A stretch of DNA of 24,084 bases from DASZIT01 sp052143315 (GCA_052143315.1 JBKQTE010000041.1:1-24084), one strand, 5' to 3'; positions 10,220 to 16,922 are shown, counted from the stretch's first letter. The notes: generated from the sequence alone by a model not told the origin. Translations and numbers: made by a program.

Positions 10220-10576
10220 ATGCGATTCACACGTTCGTCACTGGCACTCGGGGCCGTACTGCTGGGCACGGCGATCACCGCCACCGCCTGCGGTGGGTCG
10301 ACCGAGGTGGTCGGCCCCAGCCACACGGCACCGGCATCCGCCCCCGCCGCCACGGCGACGTCGGCGCCGAAGACCACAGCCACCGCCGCCCCGTCGACGA
10401 CGCCTCAGTCTCCGACGCCGGCGACGCCGACGACCCCGACGACCGCGGTCCCGGCGTCGCCGGCCCCGCCGGTGAGTACCGGCACCATCACCCAGCTCAA
10501 CACCGAGCTGGGCTCCCTCGGACAGAGTCTCAACCAGGTCAACCAGGACCTGAACCAGGCACAAGGAGATCAGTGA
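10220..10576 (+). CDS. Small Ser/Thr/Pro/Ala-rich lipoprotein
   Basis: 118 codons from ATG 10220, with GGGAGG upstream; the frame is open further upstream, but this start has both the ribosome-binding site and the signal peptide. MRFTRSSLALGAVLLGTAITATAC is a lipoprotein signal ending at Cys24, with a somewhat loose lipobox (ATA-C). Residues 30-90 are a low-complexity Ala/Thr/Pro/Ser linker, a likely O-glycosylated stalk. The last 30 residues (ITQLNTELGSLGQSLNQVNQDLNQAQ) form an amphipathic heptad-like helix that could pair with a partner. The next gene begins one nucleotide after the stop and encodes a helical secreted protein, which could be that partner. No family recognised. Confidence 0.8.
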   Translation: MRFTRSSLALGAVLLGTAITATACGGSTEVVGPSHTAPASAPAATATSAPKTTATAAPSTTPQSPTPATPTTPTTAVPASPAPPVSTGTITQLNTELGSLGQSLNQVNQDLNQAQGDQ

Positions 10577-10577
10577 C

Positions 10578-11333
10578 ATGACCCGATCCACCCATCGCCG
10601 GACCGTTCCCGTCGCTGCCGGCGCGCTCGCCGTCGCCGGCCTGGCCACCGCCCTCGGCCTGGCCGCCCCGGCGGCGTTTGCCGCCTCCACCAGCGGGACC
10701 ACCGCCACCACCTCTCATCCGGCGTGCACGGCCGCCGACGTCTCGGCGGTCCGCCAGCAGGTGGATGGGGACCTGGCCGCCCGGGTGACCGAACTGGGAG
10801 TCCTGACGGGCGCCGTCCAGTCCGCCGGGGGCCTGACCACCTCGGACCGGTCGACCCTGAGCGCCACCCTGTCCACCACCACGGCGGGTATCGACGCCCT
10901 GGTCCAGAAGGTGCCCACCGACACGACGTGCCTGCAGCTGTGGCAGGACGCCGGCTCCATGGTCCGGACCTACCGGGTCTTCGCGGTGGTGGCGCCCCAG
11001 ACCCACCTGGACATCGCCGCCGACACCGCCAACGGTATCGAGGCCACCCTGGTGGGCGACGAGCCCGGCATCCAGGCCGCCATCGCCGCAGCCGGCAGGG
11101 ACGGTGTGAACGTCACGGACGCCCAGTCGTCGTTCGCCGACCTCCAGTCCCGGGTGACGGCCGCCCAGGCCGCCACCTCCGGGGTGCCCGCCGCTGTGCT
11201 GGCCCAGACCCCGGCCGGCTACCCGGGGAACGCGTCGGTCTTCGTGGCCGCCCGGAACAGCGTGAATGCGGCCTACGGCGACCTCCAGACCGCCGCCGCC
11301 GACCTGCAGGCGGTGGTGGCCGACCTCCGCTGA
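10578..11333 (+). CDS. Secreted alpha-helical protein of unknown function
   Basis: 251 codons from ATG 10578, preceded by AAGGAGAT at 7 nt, with that site inside the end of the lipoprotein gene. A twin-Arg-free Sec signal peptide (RRTVPVAAGALAVAGLATALGLAAPAAFA) is cut near residue 35. The mature protein is almost all helix-forming and Ala/Thr/Val-rich, with only two cysteines (CTAADV near 50 and TTCLQLW near 118) that could form a disulfide. The C-terminal half has repeated QAA/DLQ-type heptads (FADLQSRVTAAQAATSG, YGDLQTAAADLQAVVADLR), suggesting a helical bundle. I do not recognise the family. The tight coupling to the lipoprotein gene suggests a shared envelope role. Confidence 0.8.
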   Translation: MTRSTHRRTVPVAAGALAVAGLATALGLAAPAAFAASTSGTTATTSHPACTAADVSAVRQQVDGDLAARVTELGVLTGAVQSAGGLTTSDRSTLSATLSTTTAGIDALVQKVPTDTTCLQLWQDAGSMVRTYRVFAVVAPQTHLDIAADTANGIEATLVGDEPGIQAAIAAAGRDGVNVTDAQSSFADLQSRVTAAQAATSGVPAAVLAQTPAGYPGNASVFVAARNSVNAAYGDLQTAAADLQAVVADLR

Positions 11334-11345
11334 GGCGACGCCCCT

Positions 11346-11382
11346 GTTGGCGGCAAGGCCCAGGTGGTACCGTGCCGCCAGC
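11346..11382 (+). repeat. 10-bp inverted repeat (hairpin) between the secreted-protein genes
   Basis: TGGCGGCA (11348-11355) pairs fully with TGCCGCCA (11373-11380), extended by U-G and G-C pairs to 10 bp around a 17-nt loop. It lies 12 nt past the stop of the helical secreted protein and 20 nt before the next start. No T-run follows, so it may be a weak terminator, an mRNA-stabilising stem, or a leader structure for the next gene. Confidence 0.45.
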
Positions 11383-11401
11383 GGACGAACGGGGGTTGGC
11401 G

Positions 11402-13105
11402 ATGCGTTCAGGCGGATGGCGGACGGTATCCATGGCGGTTGTCCTGGCGGCCTCGGCGGCGGTCGCCGGAGCCGGGGGCGGTGACGCCGGCGCCACGGTC
11501 CCTCCGCCGTCGATCACCGCCACCCCTTCCACCGGGCTCCTCTACGGCCAGCAGGTGACGGTACAGGGAGCGGGGGCGTCGCCCGACAGCGAGGTCTTCA
11601 CCCTCGAGTGCAACCTGGCCCCGGGGCAGCCGACCATCGATACCGAGGGGGTCGACCTTCCGGTGGGGTGCTCCGGCCTGTTCGGCTTCGACGAGTTCAG
11701 CGAGCCGTTCGCCCTCACCTCGGGAACGGGCACCTTCACCAGCACCGTGGTGGTGCTGACCGGCATCGTGGGGCCGCCGACCACCGGCCAGGACAGTGCC
11801 GGACGGAACGCGTCCACCGACGCCGCCGCCTACCCGTGCCCGCCGACGCCCGCCCAGCAGGTGGCCGACGTGTCGTGCGGGGTCGCCTTCGTTCCGCTAC
11901 CCGACGACCCCACCGAAGCGGCCACCTCGGCCCTGGTGTCGGCGCCGATCACCTTCGGCACCCCGGTCACCACCTCCCCGACGCTGTCGGCGACGCCATC
12001 GACCGGTCTCTCCTCGGGGGAGAGCGTCACCCTCACCGGTGCGGGGTACACCCCCGACTCACCGTTCGACGTGGCCGAGTGCAACGTGACCCCGGGGGAG
12101 CCTCCAGCGTCGTACGGCGGGTTCACCGGGATCGGGTGCTCCGGTTCGTCCGACGACGGCCTGGTGTTGGTCGGCACCAGCCCCCAGCCCGTCACCGACG
12201 CGGGCGGAGGGCTGTCGCAGACCGCCACCGTCGAGGAGGGCAACATCGGTGGCAGCGCCCAGAGTGCCGCCTACCCGTGCCCGCCCACCCCCGCCCAGGT
12301 GACGGCCGGCGGATACTGCGCCTTCGAGGTGGACGACGCCGCCGGTGAACGGGTCCTGACGCCGGCGCTCACCATCACCGGGCCGATCCCGGTCCCCTCG
12401 CTGACGGTGGATCCGTCCACCCAGCTGGTGGCAGGCGAGCAGGTGACCGTCCAGGCGTCGGGGATGGCCCCGAACAGCCAGGGCGCCGCCGTCGAGTGCA
12501 ACCTCGACCCGGACCAGCCGACCATCCCGGTGGACGGCATCGCCGCCCCGGTGAGCTGCTCTAACCCGTTCGATGGCGACCTGAGCATCGTCTCCCCGAC
12601 GGGCACGGTGACCACCTCGGTGACCATCACCACCGGGGTGACCGGGCCGCCCTCCGACGGAACCGACAGCGGCGGTGGGGACGCCGCTGTCGATGCCGCC
12701 GACTACCCCTGCCCTCCGACCCCGGCCCAGCAAGCCGACGGCATCACCTGCGGCATCGACTGGGGGGACCTGAGCGGGGACCTGGCATCGGCGCCGATCT
12801 CGTTCGCCCCCCCACCCCCGCCGGCGCCGGTGCCCCCGGCACCGACCACTTCCGACGGCAAGGGGTACTGGCTGGTGGCCTCCGACGGCGGCATCTTCGC
12901 CTACGGGGACGCCGGCTTCCACGGCTCGGCCGGCGGGACGACCCTGGACAAGCCGATCGTGGGCATGGCCGCCACCCCTGACGGCAAGGGGTACTGGCTG
13001 GTGGCCTCCGACGGCGGCATCTTCGCCTACGGGGACGCCGGCTTCTACGGCTCGGCCGGCGGGACGACCCTGGACAAGCCGATCGTGGGCATGGCCGCCG
13101 GCTGA
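11402..13105 (+). CDS. Secreted protein with three neocarzinostatin-like domains and two C-terminal YWLV repeats
   Basis: 567 codons from ATG 11402; the frame is open upstream but that part is antisense-like shadow of the preceding gene. A signal peptide ends near residue 31 (AGATV). Three Ig-like domains start at about 37, 192 and 331, each opening with a SxTxxPSTGLxxGxxVTVxGxG pattern. Each has two cysteine pairs (ECN...GCS and YPCPPTPAQ...C), as in the neocarzinostatin/macromomycin apoprotein family. Antibiotic carriage is not implied, since many actinobacterial surface proteins reuse this fold. A Pro-rich linker (about 470-483) leads to two 42-residue repeats (DGKGYWLVASDGGIFAYGDAGF...), a beta-propeller-like motif frequent in Acidimicrobiia exoproteins. 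Two blades are too few for a closed propeller. No wall-anchor signal is visible. Confidence 0.85.
   Translation: MRSGGWRTVSMAVVLAASAAVAGAGGGDAGATVPPPSITATPSTGLLYGQQVTVQGAGASPDSEVFTLECNLAPGQPTIDTEGVDLPVGCSGLFGFDEFSEPFALTSGTGTFTSTVVVLTGIVGPPTTGQDSAGRNASTDAAAYPCPPTPAQQVADVSCGVAFVPLPDDPTEAATSALVSAPITFGTPVTTSPTLSATPSTGLSSGESVTLTGAGYTPDSPFDVAECNVTPGEPPASYGGFTGIGCSGSSDDGLVLVGTSPQPVTDAGGGLSQTATVEEGNIGGSAQSAAYPCPPTPAQVTAGGYCAFEVDDAAGERVLTPALTITGPIPVPSLTVDPSTQLVAGEQVTVQASGMAPNSQGAAVECNLDPDQPTIPVDGIAAPVSCSNPFDGDLSIVSPTGTVTTSVTITTGVTGPPSDGTDSGGGDAAVDAADYPCPPTPAQQADGITCGIDWGDLSGDLASAPISFAPPPPPAPVPPAPTTSDGKGYWLVASDGGIFAYGDAGFHGSAGGTTLDKPIVGMAATPDGKGYWLVASDGGIFAYGDAGFYGSAGGTTLDKPIVGMAAG
12854..13105 (+). 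repeat. Two tandem 126-bp in-frame repeats
   Basis: Copy 1 is 12854-12979 and copy 2 starts at 12980. Over the shared stretch of roughly 117 bp I see a single substitution (CAC versus TAC, His to Tyr after GDAGF). Copy 2 ends early with a Gly codon and the stop. Near-identity at DNA level indicates a recent duplication or gene conversion, and the period is exactly 42 codons, so copy number can change without breaking the frame. Confidence 0.9.
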
Positions 13106-13108
13106 CCT

Positions 13109-13130
13109 GGCCGCAGCCGAGCGGCTGGCC
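13109..13130 (+). terminator. GC-rich hairpin after the neocarzinostatin-like gene, candidate terminator
   Basis: CAGCCG (13114-13119) and CGGCTG (13122-13127) are perfect complementary arms two bases apart, flanked by further GGCC complementarity. It lies just past the TGA at 13105 and before the manB promoter-like element. No T-run follows, as is common for GC-rich actinobacterial hairpins, so termination is uncertain. Confidence 0.35.
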
Positions 13131-13154
13131 TCAGGCCGTCTGATGTGGCCTGGG

Positions 13155-13160
13155 TAGGAT
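13155..13160 (+). promoter_or_regulatory. -10-like TAGGAT of manB
   Basis: TAGGAT is followed by 9 nt (GTCCAGGCT) and the ATG at 13170, with no Shine-Dalgarno. Secondary evidence is the same arrangement and gap before secA. The message would start within a few bases of the ATG. Confidence 0.4.
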
Positions 13161-13169
13161 GTCCAGGCT

Positions 13170-14561
13170 ATGGCCAGCCTCTCTGACGTCTTCAAGGCGT
13201 ACGACATCCGCGGCGTCGTCCCGGACCAGCTCAACGCCGACCAATTCCGAGCTATCGGCGAGGCGGTGGCCCGGTTCGCCGGGGTGGCCCGGGTGCTGGT
13301 GGCCCGGGATATGCGCGAGTCGGGGGTAGAGCTGTCGGCCGCATTCGCCGACGGCGCCCGCTCCCAGGGGGTCGGCGTCGTCGACCTGGGGCTCTGCTCG
13401 ACCGACATGCTCTACTACGCCTCGGGGAAGCTCGACGCCCCAGGCGCCATGTTCACCGCCTCGCACAACCCGGCCCGGTACAACGGTCTCAAGCTCTGCC
13501 TGTCGGGGGCAAGGCCGATCGGCCGCGACACCGGGCTGGCGGAGATCCAGGCCGACGCCGAAGCGGTGCTCGACCGGTGGGGGAGCGACGGCCCGCCCCC
13601 GCTCGACCGGGACAGCCTGGCGCCCCTCGAAGCGGTGTCGGTGCTCGAGGCGTACGCCGACCACGTCCGCTCCTTTGTGGACACCTCGTCGCTCCGAGCC
13701 CTGACGGTGGTGGCCGACACCGCCAACGGCATGGGCGGCCTGGTGGCCCCCAAGGTGTTCGAAGGGCTCCCGTTCCACCTCCGGGTCCTCTTCCCCGAGC
13801 TGGACGGCGACTTCCCCAACCATCCTGCCGATCCCATCCAGCCGGAGAACCTGGTCGCCCTCAAGCAGGCGGTGCTCGACGGCCGCGCCGACATCGGGCT
13901 GGCCTTCGACGGGGACGCCGACCGGGTGTTCCTGGTCGACGAGAAGGCCGAACCGGTGTCGGGCTCGTTGACCACCGCCCTGGTCGCCGCCTCCATGCTG
14001 GACAAGCACCCGGGTGCCACCGTGCTCTACAACTGCATCTGCTCCCGGGTCGTCCCCGAGGTGATCGCCGAGCGGGGCGGCGTGGGGATCCGGACGAGGG
14101 TGGGCCACTCGTTCATCAAGAAGGTGATGGCCGACACCGGTGCCGTCTTCGGTGGCGAGCACTCGGGGCACTACTACTTCCGGGGCAACTACAACGCCGA
14201 TTCGGGCATCATCGCCGCCATGGTGGTGCTCGAGCTGCTGAGCGTGACGGGCAAGCCGCTCTCGGAGCTCCTCGAGCCGTTCAAGCGGTACTCCGACTCG
14301 GGGGAGATCAACACCGAGGTGAGTGACCCGGCCGGGGCGGTGGAGGCCATGGCCGCCGAGGTGGAGGCGGCCGGCGGCGAGCTGGGCACGGTCGACCGGT
14401 TGGACGGGCTCACCGTGGACCGGGGCGACTGGTGGTACAACGTGCGCCCCTCCAACACCGAGCCGCTGCTCCGCCTCAATGTCGAGGCACCGGACGACGA
14501 GTCGCTGGCCCGCCACGTCGAGGAGATCCGGACCGCGGTGGCCCGCCTCGCCGGTGGGTGA
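13170..14561 (+). CDS. manB: Phosphomannomutase/phosphoglucomutase
   Basis: 463 codons, typical length for the alpha-D-phosphohexomutase family. It interconverts mannose-6-P and mannose-1-P (often also the glucose phosphates) in the cytosol, feeding GDP-mannose for glycolipids, glycans and mannosylated proteins. All four active-site loops are visible: the phosphoserine loop TASHNP with Ser98, the Mg loop DGDADR (247-252), the sugar-binding loop GGEHSGH (328-334), and the phosphate-binding loop RPSNTEP near 433. It heads a three-gene run with a Trm112-like protein and a SIS-domain sugar isomerase, the same order I associate with the mycobacterial manB region. Specificity between mannose and glucose phosphate cannot be read from these motifs; context favours mannose. 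Confidence 0.93.
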   Translation: MASLSDVFKAYDIRGVVPDQLNADQFRAIGEAVARFAGVARVLVARDMRESGVELSAAFADGARSQGVGVVDLGLCSTDMLYYASGKLDAPGAMFTASHNPARYNGLKLCLSGARPIGRDTGLAEIQADAEAVLDRWGSDGPPPLDRDSLAPLEAVSVLEAYADHVRSFVDTSSLRALTVVADTANGMGGLVAPKVFEGLPFHLRVLFPELDGDFPNHPADPIQPENLVALKQAVLDGRADIGLAFDGDADRVFLVDEKAEPVSGSLTTALVAASMLDKHPGATVLYNCICSRVVPEVIAERGGVGIRTRVGHSFIKKVMADTGAVFGGEHSGHYYFRGNYNADSGIIAAMVVLELLSVTGKPLSELLEPFKRYSDSGEINTEVSDPAGAVEAMAAEVEAAGGELGTVDRLDGLTVDRGDWWYNVRPSNTEPLLRLNVEAPDDESLARHVEEIRTAVARLAGG

Positions 14562-14616
14562 CGTCCCGGTCCGGCCGGGCCCCGATGTTCGACGACAGAG
14601 AGGAACCACATCCACC

Positions 14617-14862
14617 ATGACGCTCGACCCGCTCCTGATCGACGTGCTGGCGTGCCCGCAGGACAAGGGGCCCCTGCTGTACTTCGCCGACGAGCACCTG
14701 CTGTACAACCCCAGGCTCCACCGCAGCTACGAGGTCCGTGACGACATCCCGGTGATGCTCATCGACGAGGCGACCGCTGTCGACGACGCCGAGCACGCCC
14801 GGCTGATGGCGCTGGCCGACTCCGGCGCCGCCCGCACCACCGGCCAGCCGGCAGGATCGTGA
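14617..14862 (+). CDS. Trm112-like (UPF0434/YcaR-type) small protein
   Basis: 81 codons from ATG 14617; AGAGAGGA lies about 12 nt upstream. The sequence LLIDVLACPQDKGPLLYF...LYNPRLHRSYEVRDDIPVMLIDEA is the Trm112/YcaR fold: a small zinc-ribbon remnant followed by the YPIxDGIPxML-type motif. Only one cysteine of the usual CPxC remains (Cys13, then Asp16), so it probably does not bind zinc in the classical way. Relatives act as partner proteins of methyltransferases or have no known role. The last codons overlap the start of the isomerase gene by 4 nt (GTGA), so translation is coupled, suggesting a link to the sugar-phosphate enzymes. Confidence 0.82.
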   Translation: MTLDPLLIDVLACPQDKGPLLYFADEHLLYNPRLHRSYEVRDDIPVMLIDEATAVDDAEHARLMALADSGAARTTGQPAGS

Positions 14863-15935
14863 TCCCTTCGGGTGGCGCCCCGGCCGTCCCGCCGGCGCTG
14901 TCGGTGGACAGTCTCGACATGTGGGACTCGACGGCCGGCCTGCCGGAGCAGGTCGCCGACGCCCTCGGTGCCGCCCGAGGGCTGGCCGGGCTGCCGAGCC
15001 TGGACGCCGTCGAGCACGTGGTGGTCCTGGGCATGGGGGACAGTGGCATCGCCGGCGACGTGCTGATGGCCACCGCCGCGCCCTTCATGCCGGTGCCGGC
15101 GACCGTGGTGAAGGGGTACGAGCCACCCGATTTCGTCGGTGCCAACTCGCTGGTGTTCGCCGTGTCCTTCTCGGGCGACTCCGAGGAGACGCTCGAGGCG
15201 GCCGCCGCGGCCTACGAGGCCGGGGCAGCGATGGTGGTGGTGACGTGCGGCGGCGAGCTGGGACGGCTGGCCGGCGAGTGGCAGGTGCCGGTGGTGCCGG
15301 TGCCGTCGTCCATCCCCCAGCCCCGGGCGGCCCTCGGGGCCATGGCCATCCCCCCGCTGGTGGTGCTGGAGGAGATCGGGCTGTTCCCCGGGGCGGTCCA
15401 GTGGATCGACCAGGCCGTGGACCAGCTGCGGGCCCGGCGGGACGAGCTGGTGGTACCGGGCAGCCTGGCCGAGGACCTGGCCCGGCGGATCGATCGCACC
15501 ATCCCCCTCATCCACAGTTCGGAGGCGCTGGGCGGAGCGGCCGCCCTCCGCTGGAAGGCGCAGATCAACGAGAACGCCAAGGCCCCCGCCTTCTACAACG
15601 TGTACCCGGAGCTGTGCCACAACGAGGTGGCCGGTTGGGGCCAGCAGGGTGACGTCACCCGCCAGCTCATCACGCTGGTCAACCTCCGCCACGATGCCGA
15701 GCATCCCCAGGTGGCCCAGCGGTTCGAGCTGGTGGCGGAGGTCCTGCTCGAGGTGGTGGCCGACATCGTCGAGGTCCGGGCCGCCGGCGAGGGCGACCTG
15801 GCCCAACTGTTCGACCTGGCCCTCATCGGGGACTTCGTCTCCCTCCACCTGGCCGGGCGCCAGGGGATCGACCCGGGGCCGGTCCCCGTCCTGGTAGAGA
15901 TGGAGGAACGGCTCCGTCAGAGCCGCACCAGCTGA
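14859..15935 (+). CDS. SIS-domain bifunctional phosphoglucose/phosphomannose isomerase
   Basis: 358 codons from GTG 14859, overlapping the upstream stop in GTGA. Two SIS subdomains: the first shows GMGDSGIAGD (58-67) and the sugar-phosphate loop SFSGDSEET (103-111). The second contains NENAKAPAFYNVYPELCHNEVAGW (about 243-266), with the conserved Glu and His expected for base catalysis and ring opening in this family. The likely reactions are fructose-6-P to glucose-6-P and to mannose-6-P. Together with ManB it would carry carbon from glycolysis to mannose-1-P. In mycobacteria the equivalent gene lies between manB and manA. No further enzyme of the pathway (such as GDP-mannose synthesis) is in the window. 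Function is by family and context; specificity is not tested. Confidence 0.85.
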   Translation: MIPSGGAPAVPPALSVDSLDMWDSTAGLPEQVADALGAARGLAGLPSLDAVEHVVVLGMGDSGIAGDVLMATAAPFMPVPATVVKGYEPPDFVGANSLVFAVSFSGDSEETLEAAAAAYEAGAAMVVVTCGGELGRLAGEWQVPVVPVPSSIPQPRAALGAMAIPPLVVLEEIGLFPGAVQWIDQAVDQLRARRDELVVPGSLAEDLARRIDRTIPLIHSSEALGGAAALRWKAQINENAKAPAFYNVYPELCHNEVAGWGQQGDVTRQLITLVNLRHDAEHPQVAQRFELVAEVLLEVVADIVEVRAAGEGDLAQLFDLALIGDFVSLHLAGRQGIDPGPVPVLVEMEERLRQSRTS

Positions 15936-16560
15936 GCCTGGGCCGCCTCCCGGGTCCACCGGTCCCGTGTTGCGGGCGTGTGACGACACCGTGGCGGCAT
16001 CATGAACTCGACAGATTGACCCTGGTATCGCCGGTGGGCGGGCGTACACTGAGGCGGTGAGCTGTGAGCGGGTCTGTGGTTGCAAGTCGATGCCAGTCGC
16101 AGGCGAAACGACCCACGTAAGGCAACTTCTGGTTGCTGAGCATGGTGCGGCTTAGGAGTAAGACCTGCCCGTGGCGCTCCCGGCTGTCGGGGGCGGGCGG
16201 AGATGAGGTGACGCGTGCCATTTCTGGTGCCGAAGGATGCCCGGCCGCTGGCCGGTCGGCGTCGCCGGCACCCGGCCGCCATTCTCACCGCAGGCGAGTG
16301 TGGGGTCAAAGACCAGGTCAGCCGCCCACAGCTCACATCCAGACCCGCCCGGGTCCGGCTGGACCACCAGCTCCGGTCGCCGGGCGTCGATCGCTCCGTC
16401 CCCGTCGAACGTGTCGACCCCGTCGACCGCGGCGCCCGGGGCCCGTCGGCGGGGTCGCCGTGACCTCGCCCATCCCACGACCGACCCGGAGGACCGGCCG
16501 AACGCAGCCGTAGGAACTCAACAGTAACGACCCAAGCAGCATGACCGAGGAGGCGAACAA
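15936..16560. other. 625-bp gap upstream of hpf: structured RNA candidate plus unassigned stretch
   Basis: This is the longest gene-free stretch of the window. 15936-16056 shows a TTGAC at 16016 and a TACACT at 16045-16050 that are 23 nt apart, poor as a pair. 16057-16200 is densely self-complementary and is annotated separately. 16201-16520 holds only short frames. One on the plus strand (GTG 16215, preceded by GAGG) and one on the minus strand (GTG 16478 to 16152) look protein-like in G/C third positions but match nothing I know. A TAACGA at 16525-16530 may be the -10 for hpf. Confidence 0.6.
16057..16200 (+). ncRNA. Candidate raiA-type structured noncoding RNA upstream of hpf
   Basis: The stretch folds well by eye. 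A closing helix pairs 16068-16075 (GCGGGUCU) with 16161-16168 (AGACCUGC), 8 bp with one G-U. Inside it GUGG 16076-16079 pairs CCAC 16113-16116, GUCG 16096-16099 pairs CGAC 16109-16112, and GCAAC 16122-16126 pairs GUUGC 16132-16136. CUGAG 16136-16140 pairs CUUAG 16151-16155. GCAAC can also pair with GUUGC 16079-16083, so alternative or pseudoknotted forms exist. A 7-bp GC hairpin (16176-16182 with 16188-16194) follows. RNAs of the raiA motif, known in Firmicutes and Actinobacteria, sit upstream of raiA/hpf genes and are about this size. I cannot recall the consensus well enough to confirm it. A TACACT at 16045-16050 would place the 5' end near 16057. The ends are approximate. Confidence 0.45.
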
Positions 16561-16564
16561 GTGA
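16541..16564 (+). CDS. Seven-codon leader ORF overlapping the hpf start (speculative)
   Basis: ATG 16541 opens MTEEANK and stops at TGA 16562-16564, overlapping the hpf GTG (16561) in a GTGA. Its codons 3-4 are the GAGGAGG that serves as the hpf ribosome-binding site. A TAACGA hexamer ends 10 nt before this ATG, close to the gap seen at manB and secA. Translating it would bring ribosomes onto the hpf start. No Shine-Dalgarno precedes it, so it may be chance. Confidence 0.25.
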   Translation: MTEEANK

Positions 16565-16920
16565 ACGTTGTCATCGCTAACGGCAGGAGGATCGTGCCCG
16601 ACGAGGTGCGGATGTTGGTCGGAGAGAAGGTTGGCCGGCTGCTCCGGCACTGCCCCGGGCTCGAGCGGGCCGAGGTGCACTTCTCCGAGGAGCACAACCC
16701 GAGGATCCCCGACCGCGAGTGCTGCGAGGTCATCATGACGGGCCACGGACGGGTCATCCGTGCCCATGCCGCCGCCCCCGATCCGCTGGTGGCGGTGGAT
16801 CTGGTGGTGGAGAAGCTGGAAAACCAGCTCGAGAAGACGAAGGGACGGATCGTGGGCCGGTCGCATGCGCAGCGCCACGGTTCGGTCCGCACCGCCAGGC
16901 CGCGGGTCCGGACGGTCTGA
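16561..16920 (+). CDS. hpf: Ribosome hibernation promoting factor, short form (S30AE/RaiA family)
   Basis: 119 codons from GTG 16561, with GAGGAGG a few bases upstream. The S30AE fold (beta-alpha-beta3-alpha) runs over residues 1-98: MNVVIANGRRIVPDEVRMLVGEKVGRL, then AEVHFSEEHN, CCEVIMTGHGRVIRAHAAAPDPLVAVDLVVEKLENQLEKTKGRI. The tail (GRSHAQRHGSVRTARPRVRTV) is basic. The family binds the 30S decoding region and silences idle ribosomes in stationary phase or starvation. The long form usual in Actinobacteria has a C-terminal dimerisation domain that joins two ribosomes; it is absent here, so this protein may only inactivate single ribosomes. A structured RNA candidate lies upstream and secA downstream, with an acyl-CoA dehydrogenase gene inserted between. 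Confidence 0.9.
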   Translation: MNVVIANGRRIVPDEVRMLVGEKVGRLLRHCPGLERAEVHFSEEHNPRIPDRECCEVIMTGHGRVIRAHAAAPDPLVAVDLVVEKLENQLEKTKGRIVGRSHAQRHGSVRTARPRVRTV

Positions 16921-16922
16921 CC

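Noticed and set aside
10724..11401. Upstream extension of the neocarzinostatin-like protein frame
   Set aside because: It lies out of frame over the helical secreted protein gene; the signal peptide begins at ATG 11402.
13131..14708. 525-codon minus-strand frame opposite manB
   Set aside because: Shadow frame; manB has all four active-site loops.
16016..16050. Sigma-70 promoter TTGACC / TACACT for the RNA candidate
   Set aside because: The spacer would be 23 nt, too long for the two to work together; only TACACT is kept as a possible -10.
14727..16085. 452-codon minus-strand frame opposite the SIS isomerase and Trm112-like gene
   Set aside because: Antisense to two recognisable coupled genes and without protein-like features.
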